The translations under genes and the position numbers were made by a program. This document shows, one piece after another, positions 7,921 through 16,501 of a DNA stretch of 64,000 nucleotides. The notes beneath the pieces are model-generated. The model saw only the letters and a program-made list of their open reading frames with translations, made no database searches and was not told the origin of the DNA. The DNA is from Leifsonia sp. Leaf264 (lineage in GTDB: Bacteria; Actinomycetota; Actinomycetes; Actinomycetales; Microbacteriaceae): assembly GCF_001422325.1 (NCBI RefSeq), contig NZ_LMMR01000011.1, positions 1 through 64,000 on the forward strand, read 5' to 3'. Position 1 is the first letter of the stretch. Each line of letters opens with the position of its first letter.

Positions 7921-10503
7921 CTAACTCTCCGGCACAGTCTCGAGGACGATGTCGGTGACGGCGAGGTCATCGGCCTCCGCGAAATCGAGTGCTGCGATGC
8001 GCCCGACTGCTGCGAGGTCCGAAGCGGCCTGTTTCAGCAGCCCGACCTGTTCTCCCGTTCCCGCAATTACAGCAGAAATCACTGGTGTGCGCTGAGAAAC
8101 CTTCGCATCCGTCTTCGCCCGACGGATGGCCGTGAGCGCGCGGCTGGCGAGGTCGAGCACGGCTGTCACGCCGTCCTCGGCACCGGGGATCTCGACTTCG
8201 TTCGGCCAGGCCGCGACGTGCACCGAGCCCTCGTTCGACCACGACCACGCCTCCTCGGTCGCGAAGGGCACGAAGGGGGCGAACAGGCGCAGGAACACGG
8301 ACAGTGCCGTGTGGAGTGCCGCGACGGCGGACTCCTTCTCGGCGTCGGCTCCGCCGTACGCCCGCTCCTTGACCAGTTCGAGGTAGTCGTCGCAGAACGT
8401 CCAGAAGAACGCCTCGGTGACCTCGAGGGCGCGGGCGTGGTCGTAGTTGTCCAGTGCGATCGTGGCCTGGTGCACCACCTCCGAGAGCGATGCGAGCATG
8501 CTCAGGTCGACGGAGTTGGTGACCGACGCGTCTCCGGCGTCACCGGCGCCGTGGATGAACTTCGCCGCGTTCAGCAGCTTGATGGCGAGGCGACGCCCGA
8601 TCTTGATCTGCGTCGGGTTCTGCGGGTCGAAGGCGGCGTCGGTGCCGAGGCGAGAGGACGCGGCCCAGTAGCGGACGGCATCCGATCCGTGGGTCTCGAG
8701 GATGTCGGCCGGGGTGACGACGTTTCCCTTCGACTTCGACATCTTCTTGCGGTCGGGGTCGACGATGAAGCCCGAGAGCGTGGTGTGGTCCCACGGGCGC
8801 TGACCGTGCTCGAGCTCGGCGCGCAGCATGGTCGAGAACAGCCAAGTGCGGATGATGTCCTGGCCCTGCGGACGCAGGGAGAACGGGAACACCAGCTCGA
8901 AGAGCTCGGGGTCGCGCTCCCAACCACCGGCGAGCTGCGGCGTCAGCGAGGAGGTGGCCCAGGTGTCCATGACATCGTGCTCGCCGACGAAGCCGCCGGC
9001 CTGCCCGCGCTGCGACTCGTCGTAGCCCGGAGCGGCATCCGACGACGGATCGACCGGGAGGAGGTCCTGGGTGGCGACGATCGGCTCGTCGAAGACGGGG
9101 TTGCCGTCGGCATCGAGCGGGTACCAGACGGGGATCGGCACACCGAAGAAGCGCTGGCGTGAGATGAGCCAGTCGCCGGTCAGGCCACCCACCCAGTTCT
9201 CGTAGCGCACGCGCATGAAGTCGGGGTGCCAGACGAGCTCCTGCCCGTTCTCGAGCAGTTTCGCGCGCAGGGCCTCGTCGCGGGCGCCGTTGGAGATGTA
9301 CCACTGGCGGGTCGAGACGACCTCGAGCGGCTTGTCGCCCTTCTCGAAGAACTTGACGGGGTGGGTGATCTTCTTCGGCTCGCCGATCAGCTCGCCCGAG
9401 GCACGGAGCAGATCGACCATCGCCTGCTTGGCCGAGAACACCGTCTTGCCGGCGAGCTCGGCGTAGGCCGCGAGTCCGGCCTCGCTCGTGATCGCATCGG
9501 GAGCGTCGGCGATGATGCGGCCGTCGAAGCCCATGATCGCCCGGTTCGGGAGGTCGAGCTCACGCCACCACACCACGTCGGTCACGTCGCCGAAGGTGCA
9601 GATCATGGCGATGCCCGATCCCTTGTCCTTCTGGGCGAGGTGATGCGCGAGTACAGGGACCTCGACGCCGAAGACCGGGGTCGTGACAGTCGTGCCGAAG
9701 TAAGGCTTGTAGCGCTCGTCGTCGGGGTGCGCCACCAGGGCGACGCAGGCGGGCAGCAACTCGGGACGGGTGGTCTCGATCTCGATGGTGCCGCCATCGG
9801 GCTTGTGGAAGGCGACGCGGTGGTACGCGGCCGGCTGCTCGCGGTCCTCGAGCTCGGCCTGGGCGACGGCCGTGCGGAAGGTGACGTCCCAGAGCGTCGG
9901 TGCCATGGCCTGGTAGGCCTCGCCACGCTCCACGTTGCGGATGAAGGCGAGCTGCGACGTGAACAGCGCCTCCTCGCCGATGGTGCGGTAGGTCTGGGTC
10001 CAGTCCACCGAGAGGCCGAGGTCGCGCCAGAGCTTCTCGAACTGCACCTCGTCCTCGCGGGTGAGCTGCTCGCAGAGTTCGATGAAGTTGCGACGGCTCA
10101 CGGGCTTCTGGTCGGCGGCCTTGGTGCTCTTGCCGTCGCCTCCCTCGAACGGAGGCGTGAAGTCTGCCTCGTAGGGCAGCGACGGGTCGCAGCGCACGCC
10201 GTAGTAGTTCTGCACGCGACGTTCGGTGGGCAGGCCGTTGTCGTCCCAGCCCATCGGGTAGAACACGCTGCGGCCGCGCATGCGCTGGAAGCGCGCGATG
10301 ACATCGGTGTGGGTGTAGGAGAACACGTGCCCGATGTGGAGGGACCCGGACGCCGTCGGCGGCGGGGTGTCGATCGAGTAGATGTTGTCGCGGGTGGCAC
10401 GGTCACGATCGAAGCGGTGGGTGCCGTCGGACTCCCAGACAGCGCCCCACTTGGACTCGAGTCCCTCGAGGGCCGGCTTGTCGGGAATGGGCGCGGTTGA
10501 CAT
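7921..10503 (-). CDS. valS: Valyl-tRNA synthetase
   Basis: Charges tRNA-Val with valine in the cytoplasm. The 860-residue class I synthetase carries the HIGH motif (SGSLHIGHVFSYTHTD, near residue 55), the large editing (CP1) domain, the KMSKS loop (KKMSKSKGNVV), and the anticodon-binding helical domain. It is of the shorter actinobacterial type without the long coiled-coil tail of E. coli ValS. Start ATG 10503 follows a CGGAGCAAC ribosome-binding site. The 126-base gap upstream holds a possible -10 (CATACT on the minus strand, near 10555) but no clear -35 and no T-box. Confidence 0.97.
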   Translation of the reverse strand: MSTAPIPDKPALEGLESKWGAVWESDGTHRFDRDRATRDNIYSIDTPPPTASGSLHIGHVFSYTHTDVIARFQRMRGRSVFYPMGWDDNGLPTERRVQNYYGVRCDPSLPYEADFTPPFEGGDGKSTKAADQKPVSRRNFIELCEQLTREDEVQFEKLWRDLGLSVDWTQTYRTIGEEALFTSQLAFIRNVERGEAYQAMAPTLWDVTFRTAVAQAELEDREQPAAYHRVAFHKPDGGTIEIETTRPELLPACVALVAHPDDERYKPYFGTTVTTPVFGVEVPVLAHHLAQKDKGSGIAMICTFGDVTDVVWWRELDLPNRAIMGFDGRIIADAPDAITSEAGLAAYAELAGKTVFSAKQAMVDLLRASGELIGEPKKITHPVKFFEKGDKPLEVVSTRQWYISNGARDEALRAKLLENGQELVWHPDFMRVRYENWVGGLTGDWLISRQRFFGVPIPVWYPLDADGNPVFDEPIVATQDLLPVDPSSDAAPGYDESQRGQAGGFVGEHDVMDTWATSSLTPQLAGGWERDPELFELVFPFSLRPQGQDIIRTWLFSTMLRAELEHGQRPWDHTTLSGFIVDPDRKKMSKSKGNVVTPADILETHGSDAVRYWAASSRLGTDAAFDPQNPTQIKIGRRLAIKLLNAAKFIHGAGDAGDASVTNSVDLSMLASLSEVVHQATIALDNYDHARALEVTEAFFWTFCDDYLELVKERAYGGADAEKESAVAALHTALSVFLRLFAPFVPFATEEAWSWSNEGSVHVAAWPNEVEIPGAEDGVTAVLDLASRALTAIRRAKTDAKVSQRTPVISAVIAGTGEQVGLLKQAASDLAAVGRIAALDFAEADDLAVTDIVLETVPES

Positions 10504-10629
10504 GTTGCTCCGATCGATATGTGCGGCACCGTGTCAGTGGTGAAGTGCCTGAGTATGCAGTCCTCCCAGCTTACAGTTCCCGTCGTGGCGGGCCTTGCTG
10601 TCGGCGTGCGGCCGGTCAGCGAACCTCGT

Positions 10630-12300
10630 TCAGCGAGCCGACGGCAGCCGAGGGGCATCCGCGATGAGAGCGCGGGTGTACTCGTGCACCGGCGCGGTGA
10701 AGACCTGCTCGGTCGGACCGGTCTCGACGATCCGGCCGGCGAGCATCACGGCGACCGTGTCGCTCATGTGGCGCACGACGCCGAGGTCGTGCGAGATCAG
10801 CAACAGCGACAGGCCGCGGTCCCGCTGCAACTCGTCGAGGAGGTCGAGCACCTGCGCTTGGACTGTCGCATCCAGTGACGACACCGGTTCGTCGCAGACG
10901 AGGATCTCGGGGGCCGCGGCCAGCGCCCGCGCGATCGAGACGCGTTGCCGTTGCCCTCCCGAGAGGGCGAGCGGATGCCGCCGAGCCGTGTCGGGCGCCA
11001 GGTGGACGCGGTCGAGGAGTTCGCCGACGGCGGCATCCGTCCCGTCAGTACCGAGGGCGTCGCGGAGGATGCGACCGACGCTCCAGCGCGGGTCGAAGGA
11101 TCCGAGAGCGTCCTGGTAGATCGCCGCGAGGCGCGGCCGCAGCGGCTGCCGCTCGCGCTCGCTGAGGCTCGACCAGGCGCCGCCGTCGAGCAGCACCTCG
11201 CCGCTGTCCGGGCGTCGGAGGGCCAGGGCGAGCCTCGCGAGGGTCGTCTTGCCGGAGCCGGATTCTCCCACCAGCCCGAGGGTGGTGCCACGCTCGAGCC
11301 TGAACGATACGTCGTCGGCGGCCCGAACCGTCCTGCCGCCGGTGCTGAACGTCGCGGTGAGGCCGCGCCCCTCGAGCACGATGCCCTGGTCGGGCACACC
11401 CGCGCCGCTCGACGGAATCGGCCGGGGCTGCAGTGTCGCCGTCCCGGTCCCGCGCTCCGCGACGCGTACCGTCGACTCCGCCGAGAGTCGGCGTCCGCGG
11501 GGGACGTCGGTGGGGACCGCGGCGACGAGGGCGGCTGTCGTGGGATGCCGCGGCGCCGTGATCACCTGGAGGGTCGGCCCCTCCTCGACAACGGCGCCGG
11601 AGTCGAGCACGATGACGCGATCGGCGACGGAGGACACCACGGCGAGGTCGTGACTGATCAGGAGGATCCCGGTGCCACGGTCGCGCGCTTCGGAGAGCAG
11701 GGCGAGGACCCGGGTCTGCACGCCGACGTCGAGGGCCGTCGTCGGCTCGTCGGCGATGAGCAGCGGCGGATCGAGGGCGATGGCCGAGGCGATCAGTGCG
11801 CGCTGCCGCATCCCGCCTGACAGCTCGCCCGATCGCCGGTCGATCGCCGTCTCAGGATCGGGCATCCCGACCAGGGTCAGGAGCTCGAGTACCCGGATCC
11901 GGGCGGCCGCCGCCGACATCCGCCGGTGCAGCCGCAGGGCGTCGCCGATCTCTCGTCCGATGGTGCGGAGCGGGTCGAGGGAGACCAGGGCGTCCTGGAG
12001 GACGAGCCCGACACCGTCGCCGCGGCGTCGTCGCCACTCCCGCTCGCCGGCGTGCAGCATCCCGACGCCGCCGATGTCGAGCAGGTCCGCTCGGACGTCG
12101 GAGTCAGGGCCGGCCAAGCCGAGCAGGGAGCGCGCCGTGACCGACTTGCCGGATCCGGACTCTCCGACGATGGCGACGCACTGGCCGGGCTCGATGCGCA
12201 GGTCGAGGCCGAGCACGACGTCGCGTCGCGTTCGGCCGGTCTCGAACGACACCCGCAGTCCACGCACGTCGAGCACGGGCGTGCCGGCGGCGGCGCTCAT
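10630..12300 (-). CDS. Double ATPase of a peptide/nickel-type ABC importer (DppD-DppF fusion)
   Basis: The 556-residue protein carries two complete ABC ATPase halves. The first (residues about 5-250) has Walker A GESGSGKSV, signature LSGGMRQRALIA and Walker B PLLIADEPTTALD. The second (about 305-550) has Walker A GESGSGKTT, signature LSGGQRQRVSIARAL and Walker B ILVCDEPVSSLD. The two halves correspond to DppD/OppD and DppF/OppF, fused as in many actinobacterial importers. The start ATG 12300 overlaps the preceding permease stop by four bases. The open frame continues upstream as noise through the permease gene. The substrate is probably a short peptide or related compound. Confidence 0.93.
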   Translation of the reverse strand: MSAAAGTPVLDVRGLRVSFETGRTRRDVVLGLDLRIEPGQCVAIVGESGSGKSVTARSLLGLAGPDSDVRADLLDIGGVGMLHAGEREWRRRRGDGVGLVLQDALVSLDPLRTIGREIGDALRLHRRMSAAAARIRVLELLTLVGMPDPETAIDRRSGELSGGMRQRALIASAIALDPPLLIADEPTTALDVGVQTRVLALLSEARDRGTGILLISHDLAVVSSVADRVIVLDSGAVVEEGPTLQVITAPRHPTTAALVAAVPTDVPRGRRLSAESTVRVAERGTGTATLQPRPIPSSGAGVPDQGIVLEGRGLTATFSTGGRTVRAADDVSFRLERGTTLGLVGESGSGKTTLARLALALRRPDSGEVLLDGGAWSSLSERERQPLRPRLAAIYQDALGSFDPRWSVGRILRDALGTDGTDAAVGELLDRVHLAPDTARRHPLALSGGQRQRVSIARALAAAPEILVCDEPVSSLDATVQAQVLDLLDELQRDRGLSLLLISHDLGVVRHMSDTVAVMLAGRIVETGPTEQVFTAPVHEYTRALIADAPRLPSAR

Positions 12301-13151
12301 CGGGCCGCTCCTGTGCGGCTGGTGATGGCACGGCCGAGCACAGTGGTCGCGATGGTGGTGAGGACGATCATCAGGCCGGGGAACACCGTCATCCACCAGG
12401 CCGTCGTGATGTAGGTGCGGCCAGCGGCCAGCATGGCGCCCCACTCGGCTGCCGGCGGTTCGGCGCCGAGTCCGAGATAGCTCAGCGCCGACGCCCACAC
12501 GATGGCCTGGCCGACGCCCAGCGTCGCGAGGACGGCGATGGGTGCAAGGGCATTGGGCAGGATGTGGCGTCGGATGATCCGGGGCGTGCTGTGCCCGAGC
12601 ACCCGGGCGGCTTCGACGAATCCCGACGAGCGGATGCCGCGGAGCTCGCCCTGGACGATGCGGGCGTAGCCCGGCGCCGTCGAGAGCCCGACGGCGATGG
12701 TCGCCGTCACCGGGCCGGGGCCGTAGAGCACGATGACGAGGAGGGCGAGCAGCAGCCCGGGGAAGGCGAACAGCACCTCGTTCACCCGGCCGACGGCGAA
12801 GTCCAGGGCACGCCCACCGAGGCCCCCGATCGCACCCAGCAGAAGCCCGAGGGCGAGACCGATGGCCGTCGCCGTGATGCCGATGAGCAGCGAGGTCGAC
12901 GTGCCCCAGATCACCCGGCTGTAGATGTCGCGCCCGGACTCGTCGGTGCCGAACCAGTGCGTCGACGACGGCGGCTGGAACGCGTCGCGGGGAGCGATGG
13001 CATCGGGATCGAAGGGAGCGAGCAGTCCGGGCCAGACCACGGAGATAGCGAGGAACACGACGAAGAGCCCGGCCAGCACGGTCCCGATGCGGGGGAGCGG
13101 CCGGACGGCCGACTCCACGGTCACAGTGCTGCGCACCTCCAGCTCGCTCAC
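12297..13151 (-). CDS. DppC-type ABC transporter permease
   Basis: The 284-residue inner-membrane protein starts at GTG 13151 (GTGA overlap with the previous permease). It has about six membrane segments. The N-terminal extracytoplasmic piece HWFGTDESGRDIYSRVIWG is diagnostic of the DppC/OppC family, and the EAA loop EAARVLGHSTPRIIRRHIL contacts the ATPase. Codes for the second permease of the divergently regulated importer. Confidence 0.93.
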   Translation of the reverse strand: MSELEVRSTVTVESAVRPLPRIGTVLAGLFVVFLAISVVWPGLLAPFDPDAIAPRDAFQPPSSTHWFGTDESGRDIYSRVIWGTSTSLLIGITATAIGLALGLLLGAIGGLGGRALDFAVGRVNEVLFAFPGLLLALLVIVLYGPGPVTATIAVGLSTAPGYARIVQGELRGIRSSGFVEAARVLGHSTPRIIRRHILPNALAPIAVLATLGVGQAIVWASALSYLGLGAEPPAAEWGAMLAAGRTYITTAWWMTVFPGLMIVLTTIATTVLGRAITSRTGAAR

Positions 13152-14095
13152 GCGTCGACCTCCGTCTGCCGCAGTCTGGGGTCGGCGACGCGGGAGAGCG
13201 CATCGGTCACGAAGGTCATCACGACGTAGACGAGGGCGACGAGGAGCACGACTCCGAGGACGACGGGAACGTCGCGGGATTCGACGGCGTGCAGCAGCGT
13301 GCGGCCCAGGCCGGGGCGGGCGAAGATCGTCTCGACGACGACAGCGCCGGAGATGAGGTAGCCGACGGCCCACCCAGACAGGTTGATCCCCGGCAACGCC
13401 GCGTGGCGCAGGGCATGACGCAGCCGGATGCCAGCCGCCGACTCGCCACGGGCACGGGCCGACAGGGCGAACGGCTGCTCGAGAGCTATCAGCAGGTGCT
13501 CGCGCATGAGCTGGGCGAGGAATCCGGCGAGGGGGATCGCCAGGGTGACGACGGGCAGCACCAGCCCCGCCGCACCTCCAGTGGACACCGCAGGGAGCCA
13601 GCCCAAGCCGGTACTGAAGACCGCGATGAGCACCGTCGCCAGCCAGAACTGCGGCAGAGACGCCGCGGTGAGCTCGACCCCCTGTGCCACGGCGCGGCTC
13701 AGCCGACCGGGACCGGTGGACCAGAGCGCGAGACCGACCGCTATCACCCAGGCGACGACGAGCGAGAGCAGCGCCAGCACGAGCGTTCCGACGAGTTGCC
13801 CGCCGATCAACTGCGCCACGGGGGTTCGGAGGGCGTAGGACTCGCCGAGATCCCCTGTCGCCAGTCGTCCGAGCATGGCCAGGTACTGCACGATGAGCGG
13901 CTGGTCGAGCCCGTAGTCCGCGCGGACCCTGTCGAGGGCCTCCTGCGAGGCCTGCGAGCCGGGGCCGCCGAGGATCGCCTGGGCAGGATCACCCGGAACC
14001 AGGTGGATGGCGAAGAAGGTCAGCGTGGCGACAGCCCACAGCACGAACAGCGCGCCGGCGAGGCGCCCCAGCGTGCGGCGGGCGGCCGGTCCCAT
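13148..14095 (-). CDS. DppB-type ABC transporter permease
   Basis: The 315-residue permease has an N-terminal segment followed by HLVPGDPA, the signature of DppB/OppB proteins, and about six membrane helices. The EAA-like loop is SARARGESAAGIRLRHALRHAALPG. Its ATG directly follows the TAG stop of the binding-protein gene (no gap), so the two are translationally linked. Confidence 0.93.
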   Translation of the reverse strand: MGPAARRTLGRLAGALFVLWAVATLTFFAIHLVPGDPAQAILGGPGSQASQEALDRVRADYGLDQPLIVQYLAMLGRLATGDLGESYALRTPVAQLIGGQLVGTLVLALLSLVVAWVIAVGLALWSTGPGRLSRAVAQGVELTAASLPQFWLATVLIAVFSTGLGWLPAVSTGGAAGLVLPVVTLAIPLAGFLAQLMREHLLIALEQPFALSARARGESAAGIRLRHALRHAALPGINLSGWAVGYLISGAVVVETIFARPGLGRTLLHAVESRDVPVVLGVVLLVALVYVVMTFVTDALSRVADPRLRQTEVDA

Positions 14096-15757
14096 CTACT
14101 CGGCGAGCCAGGCGTCGGCGAAGGTCGGGGTCGACACCGTCGGCATGGCCCGCGCGCCCTTCACCGCAGTGCTCAGCAGGAAGTGGTTCTGCTGGTCGTA
14201 GAGCGGGAGGGCGTAGAAGCCCCCGAGGATGATCTTCTGCGCCTGTTCGTAGAGCGAGGCCCGCTCATCGCTGTCGCTCGTGCTCGCGGCCGTGCGCAGC
14301 AGCTCGTCGAGCTTCGGGTCGTTCAGCTGGGCGAGGTTGGCGAAATAGCCGCTCGGCGCCGGGGTGATGCCGGCCGAGTCGTAGAGCGTGCGCAGCACGT
14401 CGGGGCCGATCTTCGTGTACGGGGCGCTCACCAGCTCGTAGGAGTCGGAGAACAGCGCGCCGTACCAGCTCGAGATGTCGAGGGGGGAGATGACGACGTC
14501 GAAGCCGGCCTCCTTCGCCGTCGCCTGGATCTGCTCGAACAACGACTGCTCCGCCGGGATCGACTGGTTGGTCGACACCGGGAAGCGCAGCGTCAGTCGG
14601 GCGCCGTCCTTGGTGCGGTAGCCGTCGGAGTCGCGGGTGGTCCAACCGGCTTCGTCAAGGAGCGCGTTCGCCGCGTCGAGGTCGGTCGTGAACAACGTCT
14701 CGTCGGAATAGCCGAGGGGCTCGACGCTGGAGAGGACTGAGTAGGAGCGCTTCGCGGTTCCGAAGAACAGCGAGTCGATGCCGTCGTTCACGTCGGCGGC
14801 GCGGATGAAGGCCTCCCGCACCCGCACGTCGTCGAACGGGGCCCGCGAGGAGTTGAGCTCGATGCGGTTGGAGGCGCCGGGGCGGGGCGCGTCGATCTCG
14901 GCCAGCGAGCCGTTCTTCGTGGCCTGGGCGATCGTGTCGGGCTGGGCGTTGTCGATGACGTCGACCTCACCGGACTGCAGGGCGGCGTAGCGCGAGGCGG
15001 AGTCGGGGATGAAGCGCCACTCGATTCCCTCGAGGTAGGGCGCACCTGTGTGCGCGGCGTCAGCAGGGGCCGAGTCGTAGTCATCATTGCGCGTCAGGGT
15101 GAGGTGGTCCTGCTGCACCCAGTCGGTCACCACGAAGGGGCCGGTGCCGATGGGGGCGAGGCAGTTCTCGTCCATTCCGCGGGCGATTCCGGCAGGCGAT
15201 TCGATCGCCAGCCAGGGCTGGGCGAGCGATTCCAACAGGGCGCTGTCGGGAGTGCTGAGGTGGAAGCGCGCCGTCGTGTCGTCGACGGCCTCGACGGAGT
15301 CGACCTTGCCGAGGGCGAGGTAGCCGGTCGAAGACTGCGTGTCGGGATCCTTGAGGTGCTCGACGTTCACCTTCACGGCCTCGGCGTTCAACGGGGTGCC
15401 GTCGGTGAAGGTGACGTCGTCGCGCAGGGTGAAGTCCCAGGTGAGTCCGTCGTCGGATGCCGTCCACTTCGTGGCGAGCCACGGGATGATGGCGCCGGAC
15501 TTGTCGAGCGAGACCAGCGACTCGAGGAACTGCCCGGCCACCAGCGCCTGCGGGTAGTTGCCACCGACATGCGGGTCGAGGCAGTCGGGCTCGGCGTCGC
15601 CGCTGGCGTAGACCAGGGTGCCGCCGGCCACGGGAGTCGACGCGGCCTCGGGCTCCGCCGCCGAGCAGCCGGCGAGCAGGAGAGCGGCGCCGCTCGCGGC
15701 GGCCAGGAGTGTGAGGAGGCGCCGGCTCTGTCGAACCGGGGTGGAAGCGCTGCGCAT
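14096..15757 (-). CDS. Solute-binding lipoprotein of the peptide-type ABC importer (family 5)
   Basis: Extracellular receptor of the importer. The 553-residue precursor starts at ATG 15757, preceded by AAGGAAAC. A positively charged N-terminus, hydrophobic segment and lipobox LLAGC (near residues 28-32) mark it as a lipoprotein. The SBP_bac_5 body follows (LVYASGDAEPDCLDPH, then LRDDVTFTDGTPLNAEAVKVNVEHLKDPD). It is first in the operon lipoprotein-DppB-DppC-ATPase. Family 5 proteins bind peptides, nickel chelates or glycosides; the ligand is not predictable here. Divergent from a GntR-type gene 130 bases away. Confidence 0.93.
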   Translation of the reverse strand: MRSASTPVRQSRRLLTLLAAASGAALLLAGCSAAEPEAASTPVAGGTLVYASGDAEPDCLDPHVGGNYPQALVAGQFLESLVSLDKSGAIIPWLATKWTASDDGLTWDFTLRDDVTFTDGTPLNAEAVKVNVEHLKDPDTQSSTGYLALGKVDSVEAVDDTTARFHLSTPDSALLESLAQPWLAIESPAGIARGMDENCLAPIGTGPFVVTDWVQQDHLTLTRNDDYDSAPADAAHTGAPYLEGIEWRFIPDSASRYAALQSGEVDVIDNAQPDTIAQATKNGSLAEIDAPRPGASNRIELNSSRAPFDDVRVREAFIRAADVNDGIDSLFFGTAKRSYSVLSSVEPLGYSDETLFTTDLDAANALLDEAGWTTRDSDGYRTKDGARLTLRFPVSTNQSIPAEQSLFEQIQATAKEAGFDVVISPLDISSWYGALFSDSYELVSAPYTKIGPDVLRTLYDSAGITPAPSGYFANLAQLNDPKLDELLRTAASTSDSDERASLYEQAQKIILGGFYALPLYDQQNHFLLSTAVKGARAMPTVSTPTFADAWLAE

Positions 15758-15852
15758 CGGTTTCCTTGCAGTGGGAGAGGAAGAGGATGCCCTCCGCTCA
15801 GGGCGGCAGGCATCACTCATCCTGACAGCAGTCCTGGCAGCATCCGCCCATA

Positions 15853-15884
15853 TTGAGTCACTTGAACTAGCGCAATAGACTCAA
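15853..15884 (+). promoter_or_regulatory. Promoter and putative operator of the GntR-type regulator
   Basis: TTGAGT (15853-15858) and TAGACT (15876-15881), 17 bases apart, form a good -35/-10 pair; the first transcribed base would be near the GTG at 15888. The same bases carry a perfect inverted repeat, TTGAGTC (15853-15859) and GACTCAA (15878-15884), 18 bases apart. It sits between divergent genes and probably binds the regulator, coupling autorepression with control of the importer operon. Confidence 0.6.
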
Positions 15885-15887
15885 CCC

Positions 15888-16238
15888 GTGGTGATTCGCG
15901 TCGATCCGTCCAGCCCCCGGCCCCTGTTCGAGCAACTCGCGGCGGGCATCCGCGGATCCATCGTCGATGGTCGCCTGGTCGACGGGGAACGACTGCCATC
16001 GGCGCGCGCGCTGGCCGAATCGCTCGACATCAACGTGAACACCGTTCTGCACGGATATCGCGTGCTGAGAGACGAGGGCCTCGTCGAGCTGCACCGAGGA
16101 CGGGGCGCCGTCGTGACGGTTCGCGTCGGCGGCCATGCCGTGCTCGCTGGACTCATCCACGACCTCGTGGCCGAGGCCAGGGAGCACCGGGTGGCGCCGG
16201 CGGCGCTGCACGCGCTCATCGACGAGGCCTACAGGTAG
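15888..16238 (+). CDS. GntR-family transcriptional regulator, short YtrA-like type
   Basis: The 116-residue protein has an N-terminal winged helix-turn-helix of the GntR family (PLFEQLAAGIRGSIVDGRLVDGE, then LPSARALAESLDINVNTV as recognition region) and only a short C-terminal helical tail. This length is that of the YtrA subfamily, which typically controls neighbouring ABC transporters. It diverges from the peptide-type importer operon, its likely target. GTG 15888 is six bases after a TAGACT -10 box, so the mRNA is probably leaderless. Confidence 0.9.
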   Translation: MVIRVDPSSPRPLFEQLAAGIRGSIVDGRLVDGERLPSARALAESLDINVNTVLHGYRVLRDEGLVELHRGRGAVVTVRVGGHAVLAGLIHDLVAEAREHRVAPAALHALIDEAYR

Positions 16239-16273
16239 CGATTCCCCTCAAGTGCTCGTGCCGCGGTATCGCG

Positions 16274-16279
16274 TAGACT
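16274..16279 (+). promoter_or_regulatory. Likely -10 box (TAGACT) of the ileS T-box transcript
   Basis: TAGACT places the transcription start near 16286, just before the conserved T-box leader. No good -35 is seen. Confidence 0.45.
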
Positions 16280-16285
16280 GGGCGC

Positions 16286-16501
16286 AACGACATCGATCCG
16301 GCCATCACCGGGGAGTCTTCGGTAGAACGGCGTGAGCCCAGTAGAGCCGAACGGGTCTGGCCCGTCACAGCCAATGAACAAGCGGTGCAGCGGTCTCGGA
16401 GCCAGTCGACGGGAGTGGTGCACAAGCGGGGTGGTACCGCGGTGGAGCTCGACGGGCTCGCCGTCCTCGTGGAGAAGTCTCTCGCATCCAGGAGCCACGC
16501 G
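16286..16501 (+). promoter_or_regulatory. Actinobacterial translational T-box riboswitch (tRNA-Ile)
   Basis: The leader senses uncharged tRNA-Ile and controls ileS. Stem I is of the very short actinobacterial type: CCGG (16298-16301) pairs with CCGG (16308-16311) around the loop that holds the Ile specifier ATC at 16304-16306. The T-box GGGGTGGTACCGCGG lies at 16428-16442 within the usual AAGCGGGGTGGTACCGC context; TGG pairs with the free tRNA acceptor end. Between T-box and start, GTCCTCGTGG (16463-16472) can pair with the AGGAGCCACG region (16490-16499) that holds the ribosome-binding site. There is no terminator stem with a T-run, which fits translational control. Confidence 0.92.

Noticed and set aside
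10504-10629. A T-box or other riboswitch for valS
   Set aside because: The gap lacks a T-box sequence and specifier hairpin.
12301-13203. N-terminal extension of the double ATPase into the permease gene
   Set aside because: The frame is open but reads Arg/Pro/Ala noise there; the permease in the other frame is certain and the ATPase begins at 12300 with an ATGA overlap.
16385-16501. N-terminal extension of IleS through the T-box
   Set aside because: The region is the structured T-box leader; the TTG at 16502 has a ribosome-binding site and family-like N-terminus.
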